Positions 1 through 11,027 of a stretch of DNA of 64,000 nucleotides are shown piece after piece (the first letter of the stretch is position 1; each line of letters begins with the position of its first letter). A model generated the notes under the pieces. It did not search any database. It saw only the letters and a program-made list of their open reading frames with translations, and was not told the origin of the DNA. A program made the translations under genes and the position numbers. The stretch covers positions 1-64,000 of the forward strand of contig JAFGNT010000018.1 of assembly GCA_016926855.1 (NCBI GenBank), read 5' to 3'. The DNA comes from Methanomicrobiaceae archaeon. GTDB lineage: Archaea > Halobacteriota > Methanomicrobia > Methanomicrobiales > Methanomicrobiaceae.

Positions 1-275
1 GCCTGAGTGACTGCCTGAAATCCCCCCTGACGGCAGAGCGCCGCAGCGGAGAAGACAGAGCAGATCGACCTTACTATGTAAGTCCGGGTAGTACATAAAG
101 ATAGTGAATAGAAACCGGACGGCATCCAAAGAAACACATTATACAGCCGGTAGGAGGAAATGAAAATGCCCGGATCACACCCGGATTGTATCCCTCCAAA
201 AAAACGCGCGCATCAAGCGCATTTCAGAAGGAGGTGCGTGGCCTTCTCCGCGCTCCGCCGTTCTCACCGAGAACG

Positions 276-1004
276 TTATTCCGAAGCAGATCCATTATCC
301 TGGCACTTCGTGATGATAATATCACCAAAGAACTCTTCCTGGCGGAGCGCAAGTTTTCCGTCAATCATCAAAAACAGGAGGGGGATATATACTTCGCGTA
401 TTCCGCATTCCATCTCTGTACAGAGTTCGGCAAGAGTGACGACATCCCGCCCCTCCTTCGCCCTTTCAAAACAAGAGAGGACTGAAGACGCTGAATCCTG
501 AAAATCCTCCTCATGTGCGATATTCACAACATCATCCGCCTCGATGAACAGTTGGGGAATAACATTCCGGCGCCTGTGGCGGCGGCGCTCCTCCTTCTCC
601 GCCGTTTTTAATTGTTTAATCAGTTCATAGAGGGTCACTGGCCGTGCGCGCTGCTTTTTTCTCCCTATTCTTCGCTGGATTTCCCGTTCGAGACGTTCTA
701 TCGGTTCCGCCACGTCGTCAAAATCGTAATTCCCATCCAGGCCGATATCATCGGTGAATTCATCTATCTCTTCGGAAAACTCACCCTCATCACTGAATTC
801 AGCTTCCTCAAGATATTCTGACTTCATCCGAAGAAGCGTTGCGGCAAAAAAGAGAGTCCTCCCGGATATGCGAAGATCCAGTTCCTTCAGGCGTTCCAGT
901 TCCGAGAGGAAACGATCGGTTACTTCGACTATATCGATATTCCAGGGATCTATTTCACCCCGTTCAGCCATTGAAACCAGGATTTCAACCGGTTCCTCAT
1001 ACAT
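276..1004 (-). CDS. scpA: Segregation and condensation protein A (ScpA/kleisin)
   Basis: 242-aa ORF; ScpA-like N-terminus 'EEPVEILVSMAERGEIDPWNIDIVEVTDRFL'; overlaps the smc 3' end by 8 bp. Confidence 0.9.
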   Translation of the reverse strand: MYEEPVEILVSMAERGEIDPWNIDIVEVTDRFLSELERLKELDLRISGRTLFFAATLLRMKSEYLEEAEFSDEGEFSEEIDEFTDDIGLDGNYDFDDVAEPIERLEREIQRRIGRKKQRARPVTLYELIKQLKTAEKEERRRHRRRNVIPQLFIEADDVVNIAHEEDFQDSASSVLSCFERAKEGRDVVTLAELCTEMECGIREVYIPLLFLMIDGKLALRQEEFFGDIIITKCQDNGSASE

Positions 1005-4000
1005 TGCTCTTTACACCAGTGACATACGTGCTCTTGTCAGGCCTGAGTGTCACCCCGACAATACGATCAGCCCGATCGATGGTCGGGCGACGCAATGATA
1101 CAATAATCGACTGTGCATCATGGGAGAGCTCTTTGATAAGATTTGCGATCCGCTCAACATTCGATGCGTCGAGAAACATGTCAATCTCATCAAGTGCATA
1201 GAAAGGTGCAGGCATGAACTGCTGAATGGAAAATATGAACGCAAGTGTTGTAAGCGATTTTTCACCACCCGAAAGAGAGCTGAGCAGATGTACCTTTTTG
1301 TCACGCGGTTTGACTGCAAAGGTCATTCCACCGCTGAAAGGATTCTCCTCGTTGTCCAGTATCAGGTTGCCGCTCCCACTCGTGAGACGGGAGAATATCA
1401 AGCGGAAATTTTCGTCAATTGCACGGTAAGCCTCCATAAAAGTGTCGAATTTCAGCTTCTCAAACCTCTCGATGCGTTCGATGAGCAGCGTACGCTCGCG
1501 TGACAGGACCTCTTTTTTCTCAGTCCGGTCTTCAACTCGTTTCTCCACCCGCTCGAATTCATCAATGGCAAGCATATTGACGTCACCGATTGATTTCAGG
1601 GAACGGTCGGCACCGGCAATTTCTTCTTCAATCTCAGCCAGCGAGAGATCGGTCTCATGATCCCCGATTTCCTGCCTGAGAGCCTCAATTTCTATTGAGA
1701 GACTTTCCTCCCGCTGGCGGAACGATGATATCTGAAGGCGTATTCGATCAATGGCACTGTCACACTCGATTTTCCGCTTCTCTGCCGCGGCAATCCCGCG
1801 GTTCACACCATCGCGCTCGTTGCGCAGATTCTCAAGTTCGTCCGAAAAGCCCGACTGCCGTTCTTCCAACGCTTCAATACGCGCTTTGTTCCCTTCAATA
1901 ACAGATTCGGCCGAGTTCACATCGGCCTCAAGTGTACTATTTCGTCCCTCGATATTCTCGCGTTCCGCTTCGAGTTCCTCAAGGCGTTTTGTGAAATACT
2001 GTCTCTCGCGCTGTGCATCGGCAATATCCGCATCTTTATTTCGGAGACGGCGCTCCTGTTCGGCAATTTCTTTTCCCATTCGACTCATTTTTTCTGATAG
2101 CGCCGGAATTCCCGTTTCTTCGAGCCGTGCCTTCAACCGGTCGATTTCACAGCCGATTGACGATATGTCCTGCGAGACAGTTTCAATTTCAGCTTCGATT
2201 GAAGCGAGGTGTGCCGAACCCTCACCAACCTCCCGCTCCATCGCCTCCAGCGACGCACGAATTTGATCACGTTCCTCGGACATATCGGTATTTCGCTTGG
2301 AATACTCATCAATAAGCATCTGATAGCGGGCAATCTGCTCCTCTATACCTGAGCGCTGCCTCCGCATCTCCTCTCCCTTGGTAGTCAGCCGCGATATGGC
2401 GAGCTCGATATCCGAGGCTTCCGACTCCATTCCTGCAAGCTCATGGTGAAGGCGGCTGATTTCATCATCAGCGGCGACGCCGAATCCGAGCGTCTGTTTC
2501 TGCTGCCGGGATCCGCCGGTCATCGCACCGCTTTTTTCAAGAAGTTCGCCATCAACCGTCACCATTCGGTACTTGCCCATCATCTTCCGGGCGTGTTCCA
2601 TAGTGTCAATGATAACCGTTGCACCGAATACAAGGCGGAATACCGGGTCGAAGAGCGGATCATAATCCAGCAGATTAACTGCATAATCAATAATGTTACG
2701 ATCCCTCATCGGAGGGATTTCAGGCGATTTCAATTTATTCAGGGGGAGAAACGTCAATCTTCCCAGGCGATGGTCTCTGAGATACCGGATGGCATCTGCT
2801 GCTATTGCATCGTTCTCGACCACAACATACCGGAGGCGCCCACCTGCCGCCACATCAAGAGCATGAGTGTATTCCGGAGGCGCCCGCCCAAGCTGGGCAA
2901 CAGTCCCATACACGCCGTCCATGCCTAAAATGGCCTCCATAACCTTGCCCCCTGCACCTCCCGCAGCATGCTGCTGTGCTTCAAGACGCATAACCGCCTG
3001 TTCATACGACTTGATGTCCTTCTGGAGAGTTTCGCGGGATGAGCGGTAGGAAAACAGGCTGCTCTCAGTTTCCGACAAATCGCGCTCGAGAGCCTCTTTT
3101 TCCGTGTTCAGACGTGCAATGCAGGCATCGTATTCTCCTATCTGCCCCTCCTTCTCGGCCTTTTCCCTGTCGACCTGTGCAAGACGGACAGATATCCGCT
3201 CTGTTTCGGAAGAACGGAGACGGCTGCGTTCAATGAGCATATCCTGCTGGTGCAGAAAATCACCCCGGATACTTTTTTGCTCCTCAACGCGGTTCATCAG
3301 GGAAAAAAGCTGCTCTTTCGCCGCGACGACATCGTCATTTTCGACATGGAGCGATCTTTCGACAGCCTCGAGATCGGCACGTTGCCCGGCAAGCTCCATC
3401 CCGATATTTGACCGGTCAATCGAAAGTGAGCGTACCGCGTCGGAGAGTTCGCCGACACGGGTTTCAGCCCGCTTCGCATCCATGTAGATCTTTTTTATCT
3501 TTTCAAGATTCGAGTCTTTTTCGTGTTTCAGGCGAGATATTGTCTGCTCAGCGAGCTTTATCTCACTTTTCGCCTCCTCCAGATCCGACAGTAACGCGAG
3601 GTATTCTGTACCACTTTTTTCATTGATCTGGCGTTCAATGTCCCGAATTATTTCTGAAAGGCGCTCGATTTCCTCGTGACCGGCTGCACGCCGCTGTTCA
3701 ATCGTCCCGATATCCACAGTCTGTTCGGCAACCAGTTGTCTGAGTGCCCCAAGTTCCCTGATTCGATCTCTGAGTTGAGCGGCTGAGAGGCATCCCTGAT
3801 AATATGCCAGTTGCTCCTGCCAATGACGGTATTGAAGAGCCTGTTCGCGTTCCGACGTGAGATCCTCAAGGCGTGAGCTCAGCTCGCGCAGGAGAAGTTC
3901 TTCCCGTTCGATACGTTCACGAACCACCTCAAGTTCGGCAAGCGACTGCTCTTTTTTCTTATCAAATTCAGCGACACCGGCAATTTCATCAATAATTTTC

Positions 4001-4440
4001 CGGCGTTCCGTATCGCTCATCTCCATTATCCGGGTGATATCGCCCTGCATGACAACGTTATACCCTTCCGGCTTGATCCCATGACGGACGAGGAACTCCA
4101 GAACGTCGCCCTGTTTGCAGAGTCGATCATTGAGGTAATTGTAACTGTAATAACCGTGTCCGGTACGTTTGATCCGGCGGCGAATCCGGGTTCCGTCGGA
4201 GAATGTAATCGTCACTTCCGCGGTATTTTTACCGGTATTTAAGTTGATTAAATCGGTCAGTTTTTCCGCACGAAGCCCACGCGCACTCGAGAGTGCAAGG
4301 CAAAAAAGGATACAGTCAATAATGTTACTTTTACCTGAGCCATTTGGTCCAGAAATGACGGTGAAACCTTCAAAAAAAGGTATTTTTGTCTTCTTTCCGA
4401 AAGACTTGAAATTATCGATCTCAAGCTGGGTGATATGCAA
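997..4440 (-). CDS. smc: Chromosome segregation protein SMC
   Basis: 1147 aa; N-terminal 'FKSFGKKTKIPFFEGFTVISGPNGSGKSNIIDCILF', long coiled coils, hinge, C-terminal 'LSGGEKSLTTLAFIFSIQ...PFYALDEIDMFLD'. Confidence 0.98.
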   Translation of the reverse strand: MHITQLEIDNFKSFGKKTKIPFFEGFTVISGPNGSGKSNIIDCILFCLALSSARGLRAEKLTDLINLNTGKNTAEVTITFSDGTRIRRRIKRTGHGYYSYNYLNDRLCKQGDVLEFLVRHGIKPEGYNVVMQGDITRIMEMSDTERRKIIDEIAGVAEFDKKKEQSLAELEVVRERIEREELLLRELSSRLEDLTSEREQALQYRHWQEQLAYYQGCLSAAQLRDRIRELGALRQLVAEQTVDIGTIEQRRAAGHEEIERLSEIIRDIERQINEKSGTEYLALLSDLEEAKSEIKLAEQTISRLKHEKDSNLEKIKKIYMDAKRAETRVGELSDAVRSLSIDRSNIGMELAGQRADLEAVERSLHVENDDVVAAKEQLFSLMNRVEEQKSIRGDFLHQQDMLIERSRLRSSETERISVRLAQVDREKAEKEGQIGEYDACIARLNTEKEALERDLSETESSLFSYRSSRETLQKDIKSYEQAVMRLEAQQHAAGGAGGKVMEAILGMDGVYGTVAQLGRAPPEYTHALDVAAGGRLRYVVVENDAIAADAIRYLRDHRLGRLTFLPLNKLKSPEIPPMRDRNIIDYAVNLLDYDPLFDPVFRLVFGATVIIDTMEHARKMMGKYRMVTVDGELLEKSGAMTGGSRQQKQTLGFGVAADDEISRLHHELAGMESEASDIELAISRLTTKGEEMRRQRSGIEEQIARYQMLIDEYSKRNTDMSEERDQIRASLEAMEREVGEGSAHLASIEAEIETVSQDISSIGCEIDRLKARLEETGIPALSEKMSRMGKEIAEQERRLRNKDADIADAQRERQYFTKRLEELEAERENIEGRNSTLEADVNSAESVIEGNKARIEALEERQSGFSDELENLRNERDGVNRGIAAAEKRKIECDSAIDRIRLQISSFRQREESLSIEIEALRQEIGDHETDLSLAEIEEEIAGADRSLKSIGDVNMLAIDEFERVEKRVEDRTEKKEVLSRERTLLIERIERFEKLKFDTFMEAYRAIDENFRLIFSRLTSGSGNLILDNEENPFSGGMTFAVKPRDKKVHLLSSLSGGEKSLTTLAFIFSIQQFMPAPFYALDEIDMFLDASNVERIANLIKELSHDAQSIIVSLRRPTIDRADRIVGVTLRPDKSTYVTGVKSNV

Positions 4441-4451
4441 AGACCGGGCTC

Positions 4452-5039
4452 CTACTCCTTTTTGCGTTTGATTTCCACAGTATCATCGTCACCCGCATAA
4501 ATAAGAGGTTTGCTTTCTTCCTTGGCCGGCCTTTTGTAATCTTCGGTACCGCCCGACGTCTTTTTCCGGGGGATTCCTCGTGATCCTGCGACGATCATTT
4601 CATCCGATTGCCGCTGTTCGGGCTTCAGAGTGCCGTCAGTTTGCATAATGAGCACTTCACCCTTCTTACGGGCCGTGGTGGCGGAAACTTGAGGTTCTGA
4701 AACAGGTTTTTTCGTAACAGTGCTCTCGGTCTTCCCCGTTTTTTCGCGCAGAGTTCGTGCGCCCTGAAGGATATCAGGTGCCTGAGGGCGCGGTATCTTT
4801 TCCATGCGCTCCTCATGCTTCTGCATGATTTTTCGGACAATCGCCTTGAGATCAAGAAGCTCCTCTTTTAATCCTTCCACCAGGCTTTCAAGCTGTACAA
4901 TTTTCTTCTCAAGCGTGCGGATACGCTCGGGTTCGTCGGTATTCCGGATTGGTCCGCCTTCTTTCAGCATGCTAATCTCCCTCTCTTTTTCTTCGATAAT
5001 ATTCTCAAGCATTCTTATTTTTGCATCCTTTTGCGCCAT
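4452..5039 (-). CDS. Coiled-coil protein of unknown function, first gene of the smc-scpA operon
   Basis: 195-aa ORF 11 bp upstream of smc on the same strand; heptad-rich N-terminus, charged low-complexity C-terminus. Confidence 0.75.
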   Translation of the reverse strand: MAQKDAKIRMLENIIEEKEREISMLKEGGPIRNTDEPERIRTLEKKIVQLESLVEGLKEELLDLKAIVRKIMQKHEERMEKIPRPQAPDILQGARTLREKTGKTESTVTKKPVSEPQVSATTARKKGEVLIMQTDGTLKPEQRQSDEMIVAGSRGIPRKKTSGGTEDYKRPAKEESKPLIYAGDDDTVEIKRKKE

Positions 5040-5140
5040 TATTCTCTCAACGATAAAGATGCATCTGGTTTCCTAATAATCCTTCTGTTACCCTTGGCAT
5101 GACAAAAAGATATTACCTTTTCGCACAAATTTAACTGCAC

Positions 5141-6385
5141 ATGTCATATCTGGCTGACTTTGATCCAGAAATTGCCGGTTTAATCGAGAAAGAGCGCCTT
5201 CGACAGGTGAACGGCCTCGAACTGATCGCATCAGAGAATGTCGTCAGCAAGGCAGTCCTCGAAGCAATGGGGTCCATAATGACCAATAAATATGCCGAAG
5301 GGTACCCCGGGAAACGGTACTATGGCGGATGTGAATATCATGATATGGTAGAGAATATTGCACGGGACCGCCTATGCACCCTTTTTGGTGCGGAGCACGC
5401 CAATGTCCAGCCCCATTCTGGCAGCCAGGCAAATCAGGCAGTATATTTTGCATATCTCGGCCACAAGGATAAAATCATGAGCCAGGATCTTGCACAGGGC
5501 GGGCACCTGTCTCACGGATCACCGGTGAATATTACCGGGAAATGGTACACCATCACACATTATGGCGTCGATAAGGAAACCGAGATGCTTGATTACGCAG
5601 CGATTGAGGAAATGGCCCGGAAAGAACGGCCGAAAATGATTGTCTGTGGTGCAAGCGCATACTCCCGTGAAATTGATTTTAAAGCGTTTCAAGAGATTGC
5701 TGACAGCATCGACGCCTATTGTATGGCTGATATTGCCCACATTGCGGGTCTCTGCGCTACAGGTCAACACCAGACATCAGTCGGTGTTACGAACTTCACT
5801 ACAACAACAACCCATAAAACACTTCGCGGACCCCGCGGCGGTGCGATCATGTGCAACAAAGAATACGCACAGGATATTGATCGAAGTGTGTTCCCCGGGA
5901 TGCAGGGCGGTCCGCTCATGCACACCATCACGGCAAAAGCGGTATGCTTTAAAGAGGCACTCCACCCCGCCTTCACGGATTACTGCCGACAGATTGTGAA
6001 AAATTCCCAGGCTATGGCCGCGACGCTCACCGAAGCGGGCTTCGACCTTGTTTCGGGAGGCACGGACAACCACCTTATCCTGCTCGACCTCACTAACATG
6101 GGAATAACGGGTCTCGAGGCGGAAAATACGCTTGGAAATGCAGGCATCACGGTTAATAAAAACACCATCCCACGGGAAACCAGAAGCCCCTTTGTGACAA
6201 GCGGTCTCAGAATCGGGACACCCGCCGTAACTTCACGTGGCATGAAAGAGGAGGAGATGGTACAGATCGGTGAGTGGATTGGCCGTGTCCTGAAGGATAT
6301 CACCGACACATCCACGATTGCACGGGTACAGGAAGAAGTAAAGGCACTCGCGAGCGGATTCCCGCTCTATCCTGAAATCGCATGA
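5141..6385 (+). CDS. glyA: Serine hydroxymethyltransferase
   Basis: 414 aa; '[21 protein letters not shown]', '[17 protein letters not shown]' PLP-lysine motif. Confidence 0.98.
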   Translation: MSYLADFDPEIAGLIEKERLRQVNGLELIASENVVSKAVLEAMGSIMTNKYAEGYPGKRYYGGCEYHDMVENIARDRLCTLFGAEHANVQPHSGSQANQAVYFAYLGHKDKIMSQDLAQGGHLSHGSPVNITGKWYTITHYGVDKETEMLDYAAIEEMARKERPKMIVCGASAYSREIDFKAFQEIADSIDAYCMADIAHIAGLCATGQHQTSVGVTNFTTTTTHKTLRGPRGGAIMCNKEYAQDIDRSVFPGMQGGPLMHTITAKAVCFKEALHPAFTDYCRQIVKNSQAMAATLTEAGFDLVSGGTDNHLILLDLTNMGITGLEAENTLGNAGITVNKNTIPRETRSPFVTSGLRIGTPAVTSRGMKEEEMVQIGEWIGRVLKDITDTSTIARVQEEVKALASGFPLYPEIA

Positions 6386-7227
6386 TTCTCGACGGAAAAA
6401 AACTCTCAGAAAAACGCCTTGAAATCCTCAAGGAGCATATCGAGGAGGCAGGGCTATACCCCCGCCTTGCCACGGTGATCGTGGGAGATGATCCCGGATC
6501 GCGGATGTATGTCCGCATGAAGCACCGTGCATGCGAACGGGTGGGAATCGGATCAATCGGTGTGGAACTTCCGGCGGATGTCACGACGGAAACTGTTCTG
6601 GAGCAGGTCACACGTCTTAACGAGGACCCGTTCATCAGCGGAATTCTCGTACAGCTCCCTCTCCCGGCCGGAATCGATACTGAAGGGGTGATCGAGGCAG
6701 TCTCGCCGGAAAAGGATGTAGACGGATTTCATCCGGTAAATCTCGGCAATCTCTTTTCAGGGCGGCCGCGATTTGTGCCCTGCACTCCGGGCGGTATTAT
6801 GACCATCCTTTCGGAGTATGGTTTTGAATGCGAGGGAAAGCGTGCAGTGGTCGTGGGGAGAAGTATTGATGTCGGGCGCCCGATGGCAGCACTGTTGCTC
6901 AATGCCGACGCAACCGTTACAATCTGTCATTCGAAGACGAAAAATCTCGCCGACGAAATGAAGTCAGCCGACATTCTCGTCAGTGCAGTCGGCAGGGCAC
7001 GGTTCGTCACGGCTGACATGGTGAAGGACAACGCTGTTGTCATCGATGTCGGCATCAATTACGATGCGGAGGGCAAACTCTGCGGCGACGTGGACTTTGA
7101 TGCCGTCGTGACAAAAGCAGCCGCTGTAACGCCGGTGCCGGGCGGGGTAGGCCCGATGACAATTGCAACGCTGATGGAGAACACCTTTAGGGCAGCCCGG
7201 TTGTTGGCATGCAATCCTGTCTTATAG
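6382..7227 (+). CDS. folD: Bifunctional methylene-THF dehydrogenase/cyclohydrolase FolD
   Basis: 281 aa; '[35 protein letters not shown]', '[19 protein letters not shown]'; overlaps glyA by 4 bp. Confidence 0.97.
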   Translation: MILDGKKLSEKRLEILKEHIEEAGLYPRLATVIVGDDPGSRMYVRMKHRACERVGIGSIGVELPADVTTETVLEQVTRLNEDPFISGILVQLPLPAGIDTEGVIEAVSPEKDVDGFHPVNLGNLFSGRPRFVPCTPGGIMTILSEYGFECEGKRAVVVGRSIDVGRPMAALLLNADATVTICHSKTKNLADEMKSADILVSAVGRARFVTADMVKDNAVVIDVGINYDAEGKLCGDVDFDAVVTKAAAVTPVPGGVGPMTIATLMENTFRAARLLACNPVL

Positions 7228-8021
7228 GTGGACTGCGGGTAGGCGGGGATGCCCCCGTACGCCTCATGGGCGTGATAAACTGCAGCCCCGAATCTTTTTT
7301 TTCCGGCTCATACGTTACGCCTCCGGGAGTAATGGATTGTGCACGGGTATTTGTTCGCGAAGGTGCTGACATCATCGATGTCGGTGCCCGCAGTACGGCG
7401 CCGCATGCACCGCCCATCTCTGTTACTAAAGAAAAGGAACGCATTATTACTGCTTTGAAATCGCTGGAGGGAAGCGGGATCCGAATCTCAGTGGACACGA
7501 TGCATCCCTCTGTGCTTGAAGCATGTACCCGGTACGACATCGCAGCGGTCAATGATATTTCAGGGCTCTCAAACCACGCATTTGCAGCACGCGTGGCGGA
7601 CACGGGACTTCCCGCAGTCTGCATGGCGGCGTTCCGTGAACCGGGAGACGCTGTGGGAATGGAAGAGACGATGGATGCCCTCGGGGGCGTCCTTTCCCGT
7701 GCTGAAAATCACGGCATTCGTGATGTTGTTCTTGATCCCGGCATCGGCAGGTGGACCGCGGCAAGGACTGGAGCAGATGACTGGGACCTCTGCCGGAATT
7801 TTTCCGGTTTTCTGGCTTATAAAAGGCCTCTACTTGCCGCAGTTTCACGAAAAACATTTCTCGGCGAGCTCCTCAACCGACAGCCGGCTGACCGGCTTGC
7901 CGGATCCCTTGCCGTCACCTACAGCCTGCTTGAACAGGGAGCGGCAATGGTACGGGCTCATGACATCTCCGAAACCCGGGATATAATCCGGGTATACGAA
8001 GCGATGAGAGGAGGACGATGA
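7209..8021 (+). CDS. Dihydropteroate synthase-like protein
   Basis: 270 aa; '[18 protein letters not shown]', '[14 protein letters not shown]', 'DPGIGR' pterin-binding motifs. Confidence 0.88.
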   Translation: MQSCLIGGLRVGGDAPVRLMGVINCSPESFFSGSYVTPPGVMDCARVFVREGADIIDVGARSTAPHAPPISVTKEKERIITALKSLEGSGIRISVDTMHPSVLEACTRYDIAAVNDISGLSNHAFAARVADTGLPAVCMAAFREPGDAVGMEETMDALGGVLSRAENHGIRDVVLDPGIGRWTAARTGADDWDLCRNFSGFLAYKRPLLAAVSRKTFLGELLNRQPADRLAGSLAVTYSLLEQGAAMVRAHDISETRDIIRVYEAMRGGR

Positions 8022-8803
8022 ACGCATCATTCTGCGTATACGGCCTGAAAACCCGTATCATTAATGTGGACGACGACCTTGCTTCAGAATTCATCAGTGC
8101 GGCGAAGGCTATCGGAGGCTTTGAAGATGGAGATATCCTCGTCATCGCAGAAAATGCAGTTGCAACCGCAGAAGGGAGTATTGTCGTCCTGAAAGACATC
8201 ACGCCGTCTCAGGAAGCGCGCGCGCTCGCAGAACGATATTCAATGGATGAGCGCGTTGTAGAGTCTGTTCTCCGTGAAAGCGATGAAATCGTGGGGGGGA
8301 TCAGGGGATTCCTTCTCTGTATGAAAAACGGAACCCTGCTCCCGAACGCGGGTATTGACGGATCAAATGCACCGCCGGGAACACTTGTTAAATTGCCGGA
8401 AAATTCAGATGCGAGCGCCGATGCGATACGCCGCACTGTGAAGGGACGTACAGGTGCTTCCGTTGCTGTAATCATTGCCGATTCGAGAACACACGCAATG
8501 CGTCTCGGATGCAGCGGAGTTGCGATCGGCTGCTCGGGGATCGAAGCAGTCCTCGATGACCGGGGAAAGCCGGATCTGTTCGGCCGTGCCCTTGAAGTTA
8601 CCAAACGCGCCGTCGCGGATAATATTGCCTCCGCCGCCGAACTGGTGATGGGAGAGGCGGATGAATGCATTCCGGCAGCAGTCATCCGGGGCCTCGGATT
8701 ACCCCTTTCGGAAGTGGCGGGAGTCGAGAGTATCGAGCCCTCAGAATGCCTCTTCATGGGGGTCGCGCTGCATGGCAACCCGTCCCTTTTCGATCGAAAG
8801 TGA
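8018..8803 (+). CDS. cofE: Coenzyme F420-0:L-glutamate ligase
   Basis: 261 aa; 'YGLKTRIINVDDDLASEFISAA', 'GIDGSNAPPGTLVKLPENSDASADAIR'. Confidence 0.95.
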   Translation: MNASFCVYGLKTRIINVDDDLASEFISAAKAIGGFEDGDILVIAENAVATAEGSIVVLKDITPSQEARALAERYSMDERVVESVLRESDEIVGGIRGFLLCMKNGTLLPNAGIDGSNAPPGTLVKLPENSDASADAIRRTVKGRTGASVAVIIADSRTHAMRLGCSGVAIGCSGIEAVLDDRGKPDLFGRALEVTKRAVADNIASAAELVMGEADECIPAAVIRGLGLPLSEVAGVESIEPSECLFMGVALHGNPSLFDRK

Positions 8804-9382
8804 AAAACCGCGATCTGTGAGAAACTTCCTGCTATTCTGCCGGCCGTGCAGGATTATCTCGACGAGATCCTCCTTTTCATCCACATCAGTATGGAGACGG
8901 AACGAATCGACGATCTCGACTTTCAGGCCTCCTTCTTCAGCAATGGCCATGTGATCGAGAAAACTTGCGCCATAGAAATCAACATGGAAATCCTCAGGAC
9001 GCCGGATGAACAGTGCATTTGTTCCTCCCCCCCGACCCGGCACGATTGCGAGATCGCAATTCGTGGAGATAATACGGTGTATTGATTCCGGTGTAGCCAG
9101 CGGAAGATCGGACATGATAATCAGCACCGGCTCCTGAAGGTTGGCGAGGCATTCGTTAAGTGCTTCGTTCAGTCCGAGGTCCTTTACAACCGTATCAGCG
9201 CGGGGGTGAGTGAACGGGTGAGTACAGAGCAGGGTGACCCGGCATCCGGCATCACAAACCGCAGAAATGACGTCGTCAAGCATTACCCGGGCAAACGCTT
9301 CACGTTCCTCCCGGTTCATTATACAGGAGAGCCTCGTTTTGGGATTTTCCGGCTTGAAGGGTATAACAGCCCGGACTAACAT
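8741..9382 (-). CDS. cofC: 2-phospho-L-lactate guanylyltransferase
   Basis: 213 aa; 'AVIPFKPENPKTRLSCIMNREEREAFARVMLDDV', 'IIMSDLPLATPESI', 'DLAIVPGRGGGTNALFIRRPEDF'. Confidence 0.95.
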   Translation of the reverse strand: MLVRAVIPFKPENPKTRLSCIMNREEREAFARVMLDDVISAVCDAGCRVTLLCTHPFTHPRADTVVKDLGLNEALNECLANLQEPVLIIMSDLPLATPESIHRIISTNCDLAIVPGRGGGTNALFIRRPEDFHVDFYGASFLDHMAIAEEGGLKVEIVDSFRLHTDVDEKEDLVEIILHGRQNSRKFLTDRGFSLSIEKGRVAMQRDPHEEAF

Positions 9383-9448
9383 CTACAGACGGTTGTTGTG
9401 GATGGGCTAAAAATGCATCGTTCGGGAACGTTTACGGTCGGAAAATAG

Positions 9449-9910
9449 CTAATAGGAAGGCCGGGTCGCCGCGACATACACCGGGCCCTCATCGTCCGTT
9501 TCCGTTTCCCAGTCCCATGTCGGATCCGGCTGACCGGATCCCGTCGTACCCGAACCGGAGCGTGCCGTAAGCACAATATCAAGATAGGTGGTTTCACCCG
9601 TCCAGACAGTTTCGTATACCGAATATTCCTCGTACCCGTCTTTTACGACTTCAATCCGGTGGGATCCGGCGGTTAATTCAAGAATTATATCCCCGTATTC
9701 GTCGGTCGATCCCCAGTAGATGCCGTCGACGGAAATATATGCTCCGGGAGGGAGCGTCCATATTTGCAGATAGCCGTTAGCCCGATGACGAATATCCCGG
9801 ATTATATCCACCGGGATCTGTATCATACGGCTCGTCTATGCATCCTGCCGATACAGTAAGTATCGCTGCGATAACCAAGAGGGGACATACTACCCGGAAA
9901 AACGGATCTC
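9449..9910 (-). pseudogene. PEGA-domain lipoprotein, apparently frameshifted
   Basis: PEGA-like ORF 9449-9826 ('GYLQIWTLPPGAYISVDGIYWGSTDEYGDIILELTAGSHRIEVVKDGYEEY'); the lipobox segment 'VVCPLLVIAAILTVSAGCIDEPYDTDPGGYNPGY' lies immediately upstream in another frame (ORF 9777-10457). The 5' boundary is approximate. Confidence 0.6.
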
Positions 9911-10043
9911 CCGTTCGCGCCGTAGAAATTAATTGGCAGGGGCGGGGTAATATACATGCTGAAATGAAGCAGGTGTCATGTCGGACAGATGGCGATGTTG
10001 GATTTTCCGAAAGTTGAAAAAGGGGTGATGCTGACATGTATAC

Positions 10044-11027
10044 ATGCACCGTCGCGCCATCACTTTTTCGCGAAATGTGTTTCTTCCCCTGACAACCGTG
10101 TGCCATAATCGGTGTGCTTACTGCTGTTTCCGCACGCCGGTGGGGAACGAGTGCATCATGCCACCGGATGAGGTCATAGGAACACTCACCCGTGGGGCTG
10201 CTCTGGGCTGCACGGAGGCGTTGTTCACGTTCGGTGAACGGCCGGAGCGTGAAGAAGGTTTTCGAGAGTTCATGCATGCCGTCGGATATGCGAACGTTCT
10301 GGAGTACTGCTATGCAATGTGTAAACAGAGTATCGCGATCGGGATTCTTCCCCACACAAATGCAGGTATATTGACATATGATGAAATGGCGCGCCTGCAG
10401 GAAGTGAACGCAAGCATGGGGCTCATGCTCGAAACCACAGCGGAACTGCCGGCACACCGTAATTCCCCGGGAAAACAGCCTGAAGTACGGATCGAGATGA
10501 TCGAAAATGCCGGGCGCCTGAAAATTCCCTTTACCACCGGCCTTCTTATCGGCATTGGTGAAAGCGAGAGGGACCGTGAAGAGTCACTTGAGGCGATCGC
10601 GGATATTCACCGTCGTTTCGGCCACATCCAGGAAGTAATCATCCAGAATTTCTGCCCGAAAGAAGGGACGCCGATGGAAGATGCCCGAATTCCGGATACA
10701 AGCGAGTTCTGCGCGGTAATCCGGATGGCGCGTGAGATACTTCCCCCCGACATTGCCGTTCAGATACCTCCGAACCTTGCAGATGCCGCCCGCCTTATTA
10801 ATTGCGGTGTAAACGATCTCGGCGGGGTATCGCCCCTCACCATCGACTACGTCAATCCGGAGCACCCGTGGCCCGCGATCAACCGCCTCCAGGAGGTTGT
10901 CGGAAATGCGGAATTGGTGGAAAGGCTCTGCATCTACCCGCAATTCATCGAAAAGGGATGGTACCACCCAAACATCGAAGGACTTATCAGAAAGCTCAGA
11001 GAAGTGATTCAGGAGAGAGAGTCGTGA
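10044..11027 (+). CDS. cofG: 7,8-didemethyl-8-hydroxy-5-deazariboflavin (FO) synthase subunit CofG
   Basis: 327 aa radical SAM; 'TFSRNVFLPLTTVCHNRCAYCCFRTP', 'VIIQNFCPKEGTPM'. Confidence 0.96.
   Translation: MHRRAITFSRNVFLPLTTVCHNRCAYCCFRTPVGNECIMPPDEVIGTLTRGAALGCTEALFTFGERPEREEGFREFMHAVGYANVLEYCYAMCKQSIAIGILPHTNAGILTYDEMARLQEVNASMGLMLETTAELPAHRNSPGKQPEVRIEMIENAGRLKIPFTTGLLIGIGESERDREESLEAIADIHRRFGHIQEVIIQNFCPKEGTPMEDARIPDTSEFCAVIRMAREILPPDIAVQIPPNLADAARLINCGVNDLGGVSPLTIDYVNPEHPWPAINRLQEVVGNAELVERLCIYPQFIEKGWYHPNIEGLIRKLREVIQERES

Noticed and set aside
160-501. 113-aa plus-strand ORF at the window start
   Set aside because: Overlaps scpA antisense, low-complexity basic composition, no supporting motif.
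1751-2266. Ser/Arg-rich plus-strand ORF
   Set aside because: Antisense translation of the SMC coiled coil.
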